A DNA stretch of 64,000 bases from Larix kaempferi (GCA_027924585.1 BSBM01000779.1:11621001-11685000); one strand, 5' to 3'. Positions 22,361 to 34,010 are shown, numbered from the stretch's first letter. Program-made: numbers and translations. Notes: generated by a model not told the origin, from the letters alone.

Positions 22361-23480
22361 TAGAAGGACCTCCACTGGAAATTCCAGATATGAGTGGACT
22401 TGTGAAAACAAGAAAAGTGAACATTGGCACCAGCGAAGAGCCAAAGTTCGCAGCTATTGGAGATTATTGGGATGAAGACGTAGTTGAGGAGGTCGTGGGC
22501 ATTCTCTAGGAATATAGAGAATTATTCCCAACCAAGTTCACAGAGATGAAAGGAATTTTGGGAGACTTAGGAGTGATGAAAATTCCTCTTAAGCTTGGCA
22601 TGAAGCCTGTGAAGCAAAGACCATATCAACTAAACTTGCGCTACAAAGAACGAGTTAAGGCAGAACTTGATAAGATGCTTGATGCAGGAATCATTGAGTC
22701 GATTGAAGAATCTGAGTGGATAAGCCTGATGGTTATCTAGGATAAGAAAATGAAGGGTGAGATCAGGATTTGTGTGGATCTCAGAAAGCTGAATGATGCA
22801 TCAATGCATGACCCATTTCCTACCCCTTTCACAGATTAAGTGCTTGATAATGTTGGAGGGAATGAGGCCTATTATTTTACTGATGGAATCTCTGGATACC
22901 ATCAGATCAGGATTGATTGTGTAGATAGACACAAAACTACTTTTGTTACAGAATGGGGGTCATTCCAATACATAGTGATGCCATTTGGACTGAAGAACAC
23001 GCCCGCCATCTTTTCCAGAGTTGTCGTCGCCGCATTTAAAGATTTTATACACAAGTTTTTAGAGGTTTATTTTGATGATTGGACCATTTTCGGTTTACTA
23101 AAGAACCATGTCGCAAACCTCATGATGATGCTGGAGAAGTGCAGACAGCATCAAATTTCATTAAATTTGGAGAAATGTATCTTCTGTGTACCCTACAGAA
23201 TTTTGTTGGGACACATTGTGTGCTAACATGGCTTGATGGTTGATCCTGTCAAGATTGCAGTCATTGTGAATTTACAGACACCAAACTCAGTTAAGCAGTT
23301 GCACACTACATTGGGGCATACCGGATATTACAGGAAGTTTATAAAATGGTATGCATAGATAACCGCAGCTATGGAGAAATTGCTAAAGAAAGACACATCG
23401 TTCGTATAGAACGAAGAATGCAAACAAGGCTTTGATACATTAAAAGAAAAGATAGTCATTGCGTCGATCCTAGTTTTTCC
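22361..23480 (+). pseudogene. Ty3-B reverse transcriptase
   Basis: Continues the gag-protease frame. Motifs in order: EYRELFPTKFTEMKGI, KQRPYQLNLRYKERVKAELD, IRICVDLRKLNDA, YYFTDGISGYHQIRI, KTTFVTEWGSFQYIVMPFGL, the catalytic box YFDD (23068-23079) with DWTIFG, then HQISLNLEKC and LHTTLGHTGYYRKF. Stops lie at 22507, 22738, 22837, 23224, 23356 and 23407, all TAG or TAA. Near 23490 one base appears lost (just before PFHVHVDA), which shifts the frame for RNase H. The enzyme would copy genomic RNA into cDNA. Confidence 0.92.
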
Positions 23481-24065
23481 GGACTGGGAGAACCATTCCA
23501 TGTCCATGTTGATGCTTCATGTATAGCATTGGGCGTTGTTCTTGCTCAGCCAGGAGAGGGAGGTATTGATCATCCCATTACATTTTCCAGCAGAAAGATT
23601 TCATCCGCTGAGAAGAACTATATGACTACTGAGCTAGAAGGACTCACTATGGTCTACGCACTGCAGAAGTTCAAACACTACTTGCTTGGTGCTCATTTCT
23701 CCATGTTCACTGACCATTCTGCTTTAAAATACTTGGTCAATAAGCTAGTGTTAGGGGGGCGCATATGCAGATGGTTACTACTCTTTCAGGAGTATGACTT
23801 TGAAATTGTGGTCAAGCCGGGCAGATTGAATTTAGGACCTGATCATCTATCAAGAATTGAGTCAGGAGAGGAACCCACGAATCTGGAGGACAATTTGCCT
23901 GATGTGTAGTTGTTTTCTATACAGGTTTCCGATGAATACTATAAGGACATCATTTCCCTTTTGAATACAAGGATGGCACCTAAGGAGTTCACTATGCAGC
24001 AAAAGAAGCAGCTGGTAGTGCGCGCAACAGACTTCACTATAATCACAGGTCAACTATACAAATAG
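23481..24065 (+). pseudogene. Ty3-B RNase H
   Basis: After the frameshift the reading resumes at PFHVHVDASCIALGVVLAQPG (first catalytic Asp in HVDAS). It goes on with FSSRKISSAEKNYMTTELEG (catalytic Glu), FTDHSALKYLVNK (catalytic Asp) and RICRWLLLFQEYDFEIVVKPGR, ending PDHLSRIESGEEP. TAG at 23907 and TAG at 24063 break the otherwise clean connection to integrase. It removes the RNA strand during reverse transcription. Confidence 0.9.
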
Positions 24066-25210
24066 GGACCGGGTGAAGTACTGCACAGATTTGTTCTAGA
24101 GCATGAGAAACCATTCATATTAGCTAATGCGCATTCAAGAGTCGCAGGAGGCCAATATGCAAGAAGAGTTACTGCGCAGAAGATATTGCACACAGGGCTA
24201 TGGTGGCCTACAATTCATAAATATGTGAAGGAACATTGCCAGAGTTGGGATGTGTGTCAGAGGACAGGGAAGCCATCGCACAGGGAGGAAATGCCCTTAA
24301 ATCCACAGTTAACATTGCAGGCATTTGAGAAATGGGCTATTGATTTTGTCGGTCCTATTAACCCACCAGGGAAAAGAACTGGTGCAAGGTTTATTATTAC
24401 CACAACTGAATACCTCACCAGACGGGCAGAAGCGAAGCCAGTGAAAGACTGTAGTGCAGCTATAGCCGCATAATTTATTTATGAAAACATCCTAACAAGG
24501 TTAGGATGCCTGAATATTTTGATGAGTGATCAAGGCACTCATTTTTTGAATAAAACCATCGAAGCTTTGACCGAAGAGTTCCACGTTCATCATTAGCACA
24601 GCACGCGTTATCATCCACAGGCGAATGGAACTGTTGAAGCATTTAACGAAATGTTGGAGAATGCGCTAACAAAGTATGAAACGTCAATTGAGACGATTGG
24701 GACCTGTGCATTCCATCTGTATTATGGGCATACAGGACTACATGCAAGAAACTGACTGGCCATACACCTTTCAGATTGGCTTACGGACAAGAAGTAATAA
24801 TTCCAATGGAGTACATCGTTCCCAACTTGCGCATAGTTGCATTTATAGGCATGGCAGATCGCGCAGTGCTAGAAGAAAGGCTCCTCCACTTGGTTGGGAT
24901 GGAGGAAGATAGCTTCGTCATAGGCTTCCACCAACAAGTACAGAAAGAGCGCGAAAAAGCATGGGACAATCACCATATCAAGAACAAGTCTTTCCAGGTA
25001 GGTAATCTCGTCCTCTTGTATGATATCAAATTCATGAAATATCCTGGAAAGTTCAAGATGCATTGGCTTGTCCCATATACTGTAATGCATGTTACTAACG
25101 ATGGCGGAGTCCAGTTAGCTACGTTAGCCGGAGATACCTTGCCAAGTATGATAAATGGTACCAGACTAAAGCTTTACCGTGATAGTCTGGCTACACAGAA
25201 TCCTGTATGA
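24066..25210 (+). pseudogene. Ty3-B integrase
   Basis: The zinc-binding start is [13 protein letters not shown] with the second His changed to Gln, followed by [13 protein letters not shown] with the Cys pair. The core shows WAIDFVGPI (Asp), [11 protein letters not shown] (Asp) and YHPQANGTVEAFN (Glu). Stops lie at 24471 (TAA) and 24594 (TAG). A one-base shift near 24676 moves the reading to the frame with [17 protein letters not shown] and [12 protein letters not shown], which runs to a TGA at 25208-25210 through [18 protein letters not shown] and [10 protein letters not shown]. The enzyme would insert cDNA. No chromodomain is seen at the end. Confidence 0.9.
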
Positions 25211-25855
25211 TCAAGAGAGGTATACCGTGCAACACTGATGAAGTTGTGCGCGCGCAAACAAAAAAAAAGAGAGAGAAAGACGAAGAAAGTAGCTGCACAG
25301 AGCAAGTCCAGATACTAACCACGTAGAAAAGACAGAACGACAGCTGCGCATAAGAGAAAGTAGCATACATGCGCAGAAGTGATACTCATATGAGGACCAC
25401 AAGCGCACCGTGACAGAAGCTGTTACTGTTGCAATCGTTGACCGGTTAGTGGGATGTTAACCAAATTGGCGGAAAGGTCTCACTTCAAACTTTAGGGCAG
25501 ATGTGAAATTTTGGAATGCCATAAAAGCCTAAATAACTCCTATAGTACCGGAATCCGGCTGGTAGGTCGAGCATTTAACGCTGACTAGATGGAATTGAAG
25601 CGCTGGCTTGCCTAGCAACCCCTTTCACATTTAAAGAAACAACAGCGGCATGATCATGAGGATCGGATGACTCAGCCGAAATCATAGGCACGAGATGGTA
25701 ATAAGTATGGAATTTAGTGCCTCAGCAACCGCCGAAGGCCACGTTTCATACCAGTTGAGTCTATAAATATGACCTCACTCGGCCACTCATCCACTTTATG
25801 AACTATTGTGCATTATTGTTAGAACTATCAGAGAGCCAAGTGAGCAAAGTAGCGT
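25211..25855 (+). promoter_or_regulatory. Spacer with candidate internal promoter before 3' ORF
   Basis: No long frame crosses these 645 bp. A TATA-like CTATAAATA lies at 25761-25769, about 95 bp before the ATG of the 3' ORF, with the setting expected of a core promoter. This suggests that the 3' ORF could be made from its own short transcript instead of by splicing. Purine-rich AAAAAAAAGAGAGAGAAAG is at about 25260-25280. Function is inferred from position only. Confidence 0.45.
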
Positions 25856-28778
25856 ATGAGTGAGCCATCAGAAATTGCAGCAGTCATGACGGCCACGAAG
25901 GGAGCTTCGTCTAGAAGTTCAGCAAGGCGGGCTGCAGGGCCAGTAAGGGAAAGGAACCAGCTACAGAGTAGGCTGGATCAGGCACACCAATGAAACAGAA
26001 GTTGGCTGCAGCTCAGAACCAGCCCATCTATCTAGTTCCCAACTATATCCCTCTGCGGAAAGACAACGTATTTCTGATGCACCTAGATAAAAATGCGAAA
26101 TATGAAATCCCGGTTCCAGTCATTTCTACTCGGGTGAGGGTTGTGGAGAACTGACTGGGTGAAATGCGAAACTGTAAACTGGAAGACCATGACCTGCTGG
26201 AGAAAACATTGGTAAAACCAAAGAACTATCCATAGTTCCGACCTGATGGATACATTGACTGGGTCGTCGATGAGAAGACCGGTGCCGAAAGCCAGCATGT
26301 CTAGGAATGGCTAAAGCCCCTCCATCCATCATGATTATTGAATCTGTTACAAATGCCGCACTTTCCTAAAAGTGTTGAGTATTGGGCAGTAGTGCGCACA
26401 TTGTTGTCTTGCGTGCATGAAGGATACTTATGGCTGGATACGTGTGTCGATATTAGTATCGACCTGATCCATCAAATTAAAAACTTGAACAAGTGCAGCG
26501 AGGACCCCGCGGAACTAATGGTAAAAAGGGCACAGGATAGAGGTTTGAGCGCTGAAGTGGAAAAAGAATTCGCTGTAGTGTGGAAGGGACAGGGGTTCCC
26601 AACCGCCAATATCAATGATCGAACAGTGAAATTTACCGTTCAGTTGGTCGCCAGAAAGGTACTGCGCAAGTGTCGACCACCTGAGGTATCGGCGGTCGCA
26701 ATCAAGTTAGACACGAGAACATTGTGTGGAACACCTTACAATTGGTGCCAGTATCTAGTCAATGAGTTTCTAGCATACATTGAGGACACACATGATGATG
26801 GAGTAGCATTCCATTTCAATTGGCTACTCATACTGATAGCCTTTGTAGGCTGGAAAGAGTCGGATGGGTATCAGGACGTCCCAACCTTGGCAGGATAGGG
26901 GCGTGTAACACATTTTGCTAACCTATGGGAGAGCTTGAAGGCATACAGGCAGCGTCACATAGCTGAAGTCTTTTATGTGTATTATCACCAATTGCACGAT
27001 GCCATTCTTTCAATGCCGCGAATCGCAAGACCATTGACCGACAAATACACCTGCATCATGAGGTTTATGGATAAGAGGCATCGATCACATATTCATCCTA
27101 GGGCTGACTCATACCAAGAATTATGGTATCTAGGATTTTATTGGCTGGATGAGGAGACAATTGACAGATGATAGAGCGATGGGATGAGGACTGGAAAGTT
27201 CCCGCATTGTGAGATGATGAATCTGATTATGAGTAACATGTCGAACACCTCAAAGAGAACATTGATGTAAAAGACTCAGATGAGGAGAGCAAAGAGGACG
27301 ATAAGGAAGAAACATAAGCAGGCAATGGAAAGAAGGGAGGGCTACCAGATGGTACTCCCATTGAGGAGGAAAAGGAGGGCGAGCAGAGTGAGCCTATAGA
27401 GATGGAAACAGGGAAAAGGAAGGCCACTAAAGGCCCCACATAACTGCAAAGCCGACGTACAAAGAGGAAGGCCAAAAGACTTGAGTTCATTCCGCAGCTC
27501 CATCCAGATGATTGCAAGATCATTGCGACCAAAGTACAGGAAGTATGGGAAGAGACCCGTGCGGAGAAGGAATCCAAGTAGGAACAAATGAAGATAAGCT
27601 TGATCCAAGCCATGGAAACAGTAAAGACTATGGTCACCCAGTTAAGTTTGGGCCATCAGTCATCAAACTCAGAAGGGAGGGTAGGAGGAATGAGTGCGCA
27701 GAAGCGGCCACCACACATAGCAAGCCCCTACCCCAGAGTTGTGCATATCGAACCAAGGTATTTCATGTTCCCGAATGAAACGGTGTGCGAGGCAGTGAAG
27801 AACTCGACACATTTTGACCTCAACATTGGGTTGTTACCGCTGGAGGAACTCAATGAGATACACCTACAAATCTCAGAGGAGATACAAGAAAGAGGCATTG
27901 CCTCATATTACCAGAGCATCCGGCTGAAGGAGAATATTGAAGAGCTCAGGCAGGAATCCGAGCGAAAAGAACAAGAACTGTCTGAAGTCCGCGAGAGGGA
28001 TTGCAAGATCAAAGAGACCATCTCAGCGGTATGCGCAAAGATCCACAAGTGCGCAGAAGAGGATGATGTTGAGGATACTATGAAGAAGTTGGGGGCCAAG
28101 GTAGAAACCCTCACATCAGATATGGAACAGATGGAGACTTCGTACAAAGGGAAGATCGCAGAGTTGGAGGCTAGGCAACTAGTTATACCGCCAAATTAGG
28201 TCGCATCTCCAGTGGAGGAGGTAAAGGATACTATGGATAGCATTTCATCAGAAGTGACAAAGTGCTAGGATTTACTGGAAGGGGTAAACACAATACTGAT
28301 AGGGTTGAATGAGGATCCTACGCTGCAAAAGATAAAGGGGGATCTAAAGCGAGCAGAGAAACGGGTTGAAGCTATGAATGTAGAGTTGAAGAGTGCGCCG
28401 GCCAGGGAGAAAATACAAAGATATAACGAAATCAAGGACCTACAGAAAGAATTGGCCACGCTGAGGGAGGAAGAAGCTATTGCATCTGACATATTGCATC
28501 CCATTGAACAGGAAGGCCTTAAATTGATACAACAATTTGATGAGAAGTTCATAGAACTTCAGATGATAGAAGGCACCATGAAAGAGCAGGTGTCCAAAGA
28601 AACGGTCTCGCAGGCCACCCTGGAGACGCTTCGAGGATTCGAGCAAAAGGCCAAGGACATCGTCACAGAGTTAGCAATTAATCTGCAAAAATTTACTTCA
28701 AAGATAAGCACACAGGAGGGTGCGGCACCATCGTCCGCATCTAGAAGTGGCTCGAGACGAGCCACAGGTGAGTGTTAG
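25856..28778 (+). pseudogene. Ty3-B 3' ORF, coiled-coil protein of unknown function
   Basis: Starting at ATG 25856 (MSEPSEIAAVMTATKG), about 970 codons can be followed with two frameshifts (near 25990 and 27171-27588) and several stops. The first part (to about 27170) is globular, with PNYIPLRKDN, YWAVVRTLLSCVHEGYLWLD, YNWCQYLVNEFLAYIED and one hydrophobic run (FHFNWLLILIAFVGWK). A charged stretch (DSDEESKEDDKEE; 27250-27480) precedes two heptad-rich coiled coils (27860-28180, for example IEELRQESERKEQELSEVRE; and 28305-28700). The end is Ser-rich, and the TAG stop overlaps the start of the purine tract before the LTR. No signal peptide is seen, so it does not look like an envelope protein. 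It sits where Athila elements carry their extra ORF. Confidence 0.75.
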
Positions 28779-28783
28779 GGGCC

Positions 28784-30322
28784 TGTTGGGCGGGGCCCAA
28801 GTTGGAATATTTGTGCAAGTGCTGAAGAGCGCGCAATGCACGTTGCGACAGGGCATGGGGGCAGTTTTGATAATTGCACATGTCGCACAGCGAAAATAGT
28901 AAGGCAGGGTTGCGTAGAACACAGTTGCGTAGGTATCGCGCAGGAGCTATTTTTGGTAGGAAATACCGGTAAAGGTCAGACGAGAAAGTGACCTATTTTG
29001 GGTAAGGGACAGGTGGATGGCAGAGAAAGCAACCTATTTTGGGACACGAAGAAAGACGGAACGGACCTGTAAGAGAGAGTGGCGGCAAGCAGTTGAGAAT
29101 CTAGGCCACTATGCTGATGGTGACAGGAAGGTGGACGACGCAGAAAGGGACAGGTAATGATGTCGTTATAACAGTTTTGAGGATTGTGACTGTCAGAAGA
29201 GCGTGTGAGCCATGAGTGGTCCAGCTGGAGAAGGAGGAGCAGGGTGTCAATGGCAACAATCAGGATAGCAGTTGGCCACGCTAGTTTTGTAAACCTAAGG
29301 GTTTTTCTTACGAATTGAAAGACATGCCCATGGGCATGTTCTATAAATAAGGCATGATTTTGTATGGGAAAGGGTTGAACTCTTCATTGTTGGGTTAGTG
29401 AATATTGTTAGCTCTTTTGAGCTTGAAGCTATTGTAAAGGCTCTGCAGCTGAGTGCATGGACTAAGAACTATTGTACCCTTCCCAAAAGACTAATTCAAC
29501 AACAGTTCTTGTGGATGTAGCCTCCATCCGGGGGGTGAACCACGTTAAATTTTGTGTTATGTGATTGCTGTGTGTTTGCAACTATTCATTTGCTTGGTAT
29601 GGATGTTTAATACTGCAGTTATTTGTTATGTGATTGCTTTTATATGTATTCGCAGCAAGAGTGATGGGAATAATATGTTAAGTAATACATGTGTGGATGA
29701 ATGTTAAGTATTCAACACTTATAAGTCTGTGAATGTATGAATCTGTCAAATTAATAACATAGTTGAACGCTAAATTTGAGTGCAGCGTTGGGGCATGCAG
29801 TATTGTATGTTTTATTCAATTGCATGCACCATAATGATGATAATCTAAGTGTGTTGAATGGATAAAGAATGTTAAGCAACATCGGTTAGAGTTAATCAAG
29901 TCTTGAGAAGACACGCGATCTAGTTGACGCACTGAGCCGTCGTAAGTGCCATGAGATAAGTTGTCGATAGCTTATCATTGGGCTGTGAGAAGTACCCACT
30001 ACTGCGCGGTCCTTGGATGCCCAAGTGGCGCAAGCTCCTCCACTTGCTGAAGTATCCGACGCGAAGTAGACTCTTCGCGCAGTTGTCTATCCACAGTAGT
30101 CCTTGTTTTGTTGTGCTTCTCATCAGTTCTTCCTACACTCATATCACTAGGTTGTGGAAACTTGATTCCGCAACCACCCCTCAGCTTCGCCTCGGGTAAG
30201 ACCTCAGGCTGCGCGCAGCCTATTGCCGAAAGGGCCGATGAATAGTGGTTTTGTTGGTTCCTTGAACCGTGAAGTACTTGGGTCTACATTGGAAACCTCT
30301 AGCTCAGTTATAGATGCCAACA
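28784..30322 (+). repeat. Ty3-B 3' LTR (1539 bp)
   Basis: Begins TGTTGGGCGGGGCCC right after the tract TGTTAGGGGCC and ends GCCAACA before AATAT. Contains the TATA box CTATAAATAAGG at about 29341. Confidence 0.92.
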
Positions 30323-30905
30323 AATATCGAAAGAATAAAAACCATTAATCAAATTCCATACCTCCTACTAGTAATTTTTCAAGTGTTAGAGATACAATGG
30401 ATACAGTTTTGTACCCGTTTAAAAATGATCCTTGAATTACCAAATGCTTCTAAAAATTTGACATTCATGTCAATAGATTTTCTTAAACCTTGAATCAATG
30501 CTTCATATTCTGTGGTGTTATTGGTGCACTCGAACTCAAGCCTACAAGCAATTAGGGTATTATTAACTTGAGGATCAGTAAGGATGCAACTAATGATTGC
30601 ACCTTCTTTTGAATTGGATCAATCTAAATATAACATCAAAAATTCCATACCCAAATTGTCCCTAGAAATCCTAATAGATGTTTTGCTATTGTGAGGGTCG
30701 ACAATTTGAGTGAAATTAAGGAGTTTAGAATGCCTACCCATCTCCGCCTGTATTGAAATGCCAATAGTAACATTCCCAAATAACATATCTAGACCATAAT
30801 TCCCCATGTTAAACCTGATAGGTGCTTTGGGTAAACCTATATCTGTGACAATATATTTCATATATATTTTTCTATCTACCATGATTTTGTTTTCTTGTCC
30901 CCCAT
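30323..30905 (-). pseudogene. Ty3-A RNase H-like domain upstream of RT
   Basis: On the minus strand this piece runs from the protease linker (VTDIGLPKAPIRFNMGNY) through SRDNLGMEFLMLYLDGSNSK, RLEFECTNNTTEYEALIQGL and EAFGNSRIIFK to the Ty3-B insertion point, after which the domain finishes at 15900-16002. LYLDGS carries the first catalytic Asp and TTEYEAL the Glu, while the third position is Asn (FGNS) where the copy at 17588-18190 keeps Asp. It lies between protease and RT, so Ty3-A had two RNase H-like domains, one before and one after the RT. An extra RNase H is known from Tat-type plant elements, although there it is usually described downstream of the RT. Confidence 0.8.
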
Positions 30906-31505
30906 AAGGAAACCAAAGGCGGGACTAGTCGTTCAAAAAATATTCATTTAGTTTTTCTGACCAATCTCTGCTTAGTAATAGACCATAGGCTTCAAGAATA
31001 TCTACAATGATTATGTCGATGATTTGGTGCACTTGAGGTTTAGAAGATAATCTAATTAGAACATTCTTTAACTCCCCCCAAAAATTGACATTGGATTGGT
31101 CTAACTGGACAATCTAAGTACCACACCTTTTGGGTTTTGCATTCACTTTATGGCATACTGAATAAGGCATCATGTTTGATGATTCCACTAAATCCACTAG
31201 GAAGTTGTTCACATTCCTGTTTAATATCTCAAAAGGTAGGAGGAATGGCGGTGCATTATATGCATATTTATTACCGATCAAAGTGGCATTAGCACTAGAA
31301 TATTTCTTCATGATTAGCTTATCAACATCTATTCTTTTGGAAATTCCCTAGGCCTCTGTGCTTTCCTCAATAATGAATCCATTCCCTTGTTTGGAGGATG
31401 ATTTTGTAATATATTTGACTAAATTTTCTTGTATCTATGGTAGTTTAATTAATTCTTATAATGAGATGTTGGCTTTCATTTTATTGATATCCTCTAAGAA
31501 ATCAT
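30772..31505 (-). repeat. Tandem duplication in Ty3-A, unit 1 (734 bp)
   Basis: Starts at ATTCCCAAATAACATATC and ends just before ATTCCCAAAGAACGTATC, where unit 2 begins. Contains the protease segment and its linker. By eye the units differ at roughly one site in ten. Confidence 0.85.
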
Positions 31506-32060
31506 ATTCCCAAAGAACGTATCCAAACTATAATTCCCCATGTTGTTAAACATGATGGGTACTTTGGGTAAACCTATGTCTGTGACAGTATATTTCATAT
31601 ATATTTCCCTATATACCCTGATTTTGTTTTCATGTCCCCCGTAAGGAAACCAAAGGTGGGACCAGTCGTTCACAAAATATCCATTTAGTTTTTCTGACCA
31701 ATCTCTTCCTCGTAATAGACCATAGGATTCAAGAATATCTACAACAATTATGTCGATGATTTGGTGCACTTTAGGGTTAGAATATAATCTAATAAGAACA
31801 TTCTATAACTCCCCAAAAAATTTGACATTGGATTGGTCTAACTAGACAATCTAAGTACCACACCTTTTAGTTTTTTCGTTCAATTTTTGGCATACTGAAT
31901 AAGGAATCACATTTGATGATGTAACTAAATCCACCATGCATTTATTCACATTCCTTTTGAATATGTCAAAAGTTAGGAGGAATGGCGGCATGTTATATGC
32001 ATATTTCTTACCGATCAAAGTGGCATTAGCACTAGAATATCTGTTCATGATTAGCTTATC
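30906..32060 (-). pseudogene. Ty3-A protease region, partly duplicated
   Basis: Two copies of one protease-region coding stretch are present. The right copy reads RYSSANATLIGKKYAYN, PPFLLTFDIFKRNV and MVDLVTSSNVIPYSVCQKL (31851-32048), then VHQIIDIIVVDILESYGLL, RDWSEKLNGYFVNDWSHLW and YMKYTVTDIG (31494-31769). The left copy repeats YSSANATLIGNKYAYN and LVDLVESSNMMPYSVC (31114-31311). The active site, DSGAS in intact relatives, is DLVTS and DLVES here. The IDIIVVDI...SRDWSEKLNGYF section is a hallmark of this gypsy group. Several stops separate the segments. Confidence 0.83.
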
Positions 32061-32242
32061 AACATCTATGCTTTGGGAAATTCCCTAGGCGTCTGTTCTT
32101 TCCTTAATAATGAATCCCTTCCTTTGTTTGGAGGATGATTTTGTAATAGCTTTGACTAAATTTTCTTGTATCTATGGTATTTTCATTAATTCTTATAATG
32201 AGATGTTGGCTTTCATTTTCTTAAGATCCTCTAAGAAATCAT
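31506..32242 (-). repeat. Tandem duplication in Ty3-A, unit 2 (737 bp)
   Basis: Direct neighbour of unit 1, ending before ATTCCAAAACGGG. The shared ATTCC at the start, junction and end suggests repair or slippage at a short match. Confidence 0.85.
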
Positions 32243-32304
32243 ATTCCAAAACGGGTGAGGGTTTCAATGAGATAGGTTTAACCTAGTAACTGGTGGATTT
32301 TTCT

Positions 32305-32713
32305 TTATTGGGCCTGAAGTAGATGGTGTATTTTTATCTGTGACAAGGCATTTACTTCATTCTTTATGATATGCATGTATTTACTAACCATACTCTTCAC
32401 CTTCATCATATAGGATGCAAGAAAAATCCCATAGGACATTGACTGTGTTGTCAAGGTTATCCTCTTCATAAGGACTCTCTTCATATGTTTCATCCTTAAT
32501 CTTCCCCCCTCCTCCATCATGGTGATATGATGAATTTTCATGGATGGAAGAAACATCCTTAAACACAGTGATTAGGTCTTCCACATTTATCCCATCAGTA
32601 GGTGGATTTGTTTCGTTATAAGGAGGGGAATTCCTCTTGAATGGAGTTCTAAAGTAATTTATGGGTGGTTTAATTTCCCCATAAGTTTTATTTGGGTCAA
32701 TAATTTCATTCAA
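32305..32713 (-). pseudogene. Ty3-A gag C-terminal linker
   Basis: A frame of just over 100 codons reads YFRTPFKRNSPPYNETNPPT and DGINVEDLITVFKDVSS, with NVLWDFSCILYDEGEE at the end. This Pro-rich then acidic stretch is what lies between gag and protease in the same plant gypsy group. No zinc knuckle is visible in it. The interval 32714-33039 to its right continues gag in a broken state. Confidence 0.7.
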
Positions 32714-33039
32714 GAGTCAATTAATGACTCTTTTAAGCCCTCTGTATCAATGGAGTCTTTCCTTTTTCTCAAGTGGAATTTTTATTTGGGGATTCTTTTT
32801 CTTAGAGGATGAGAGGCCATGCTCTTCTTCACTTCCAGGATTCCTTTTCAAGCTAAGCATATCCTTTAAACTTTAATCACTTCATCAAATTTCACATCGT
32901 GCGTGTTTTTCTCTACTTTTTTGATGAACATTGCGATAGAAATGGGAAATGCAATGGAGAATAATTCAATGGTTACATCAAATGCTGGCCTAGAGGTGTC
33001 TGGAATTTTGTTTAGCAAAGTTAAAAATCTTTGATTAAA

Positions 33040-33620
33040 TTATTTAACCTTTTCTTTTCGTTCCATTTTTACCATATACATTTCAAGGACTAATACAACT
33101 GGGATTTTATCTTCACCGAACTTGTTTAGGAATGCCTTTTCAAAATCACTGCAATTGGTAATAGACTGGTGTCTCAACGAGAAGTACCATGCTGAAGATC
33201 TACCTTCAAAAATATATGGTAAAATCCTGCACATCACATCTTCATTCTCTACAATCATTAGCTTGAAAACCATCATAAATTTATTGATATGGTCATTGAC
33301 AATGTCTTTCTTATCTGGGTTGAACTTCAAATTTTTTGGGGGGGGATGTTTTGGAAGTTCATGCATATCTCTAGGTACCACAACGACATCCTAGACCATC
33401 CAAGGTTTATTATCATTGATGTTAATTCCATACACATCTCTCGATATTTTCGATATTTCTCTCAAATGATTTTCCGAGGAACTTTCCAAATATTCTTCTC
33501 TGGACGAAGTATGAGGAGTTATTTTGGGAGAATCGAGAGGGCTTGGAGTTTCTCTTGTACTATTTTGGTTTTGGGATCCCCCAACTTAGGGTCATGTATT
33601 GTCATTCAACAATAATCAAG
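33040..33620 (-). pseudogene. Ty3-A gag capsid region
   Basis: The minus strand carries RDMHELPKHPPPKNLKFNPD, DIVNDHINKFMMVFKLM, ENEDVMCRILPYIFEGRSS, AWYFSLRHQSITNCSDFEKA and FLNKFGEDKIPVVLVLE, the usual gag pattern of this group (DH...F, EDV.CR.FP, AWYFSL). An N-terminal Ser-rich part extends to about 33620, with stops. To the right (33621-34010) only fragments can be read. Gag would form the particle shell. Confidence 0.83.
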
Positions 33621-34010
33621 TGACATGTCCATTGAGATTTCAACATCAAATTTCCTATCAGTTTGGGGTTTGGGGTTGTCAGTTCCTAGCAAGGAGAGGG
33701 TATTCTATCGGAAAAATACCTAATTCCCTTCCCAAAGCTCGAGTCATGAATCGAGAAAACTTGAAATGCTGGGGAATCCTAGGAGACCTAGTCCATGGCA
33801 AAGCATGAGTAGGAGTATGATGTTGAGATATGCCTCTTTGTGAGAGAAATTGTATAAGGGTATGGACAAATGTCACTTGAGTGTCAAAAGTAGGTTCAGG
33901 TTTGGAGCATTGTGGATCACTGAGCCATGGAGATTTTTGCTATGTGGTAGAAGAGGGATTAGTATGTTCAATATTTATCATCTCATTATTATCCATTCAT
34001 CTCCGTGTCC

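Larger units (their letters stand above)
16003..30322 (+). mobile_element. Ty3-B: large gypsy element with ORF0 and 3' ORF
   Basis: A 14.3-kb element lies between LTRs starting TGTTG and ending CCAACA, with exact target duplications AATAT at 15998-16002 and 30323-30327. The interior holds ORF0, gag, protease, a second gag-like segment, RT, RNase H and integrase, a spacer with a TATA box, and a long 3' ORF that ends five bases before the 3' LTR. From 18856 to 23409 there is one frame broken only by stops, followed by two frameshifts (near 23490 and 24676). The 5' side carries an extra 690 bp (17588-18277) explained in separate entries. Lineage is uncertain; protease DLG and RT YFDD are seen. 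Confidence 0.93.

Noticed and set aside
25856-28778. Envelope protein of an errantivirus-like element
   Set aside because: No signal peptide, cleavage site or clear transmembrane anchor; the C-terminal half is coiled coil.
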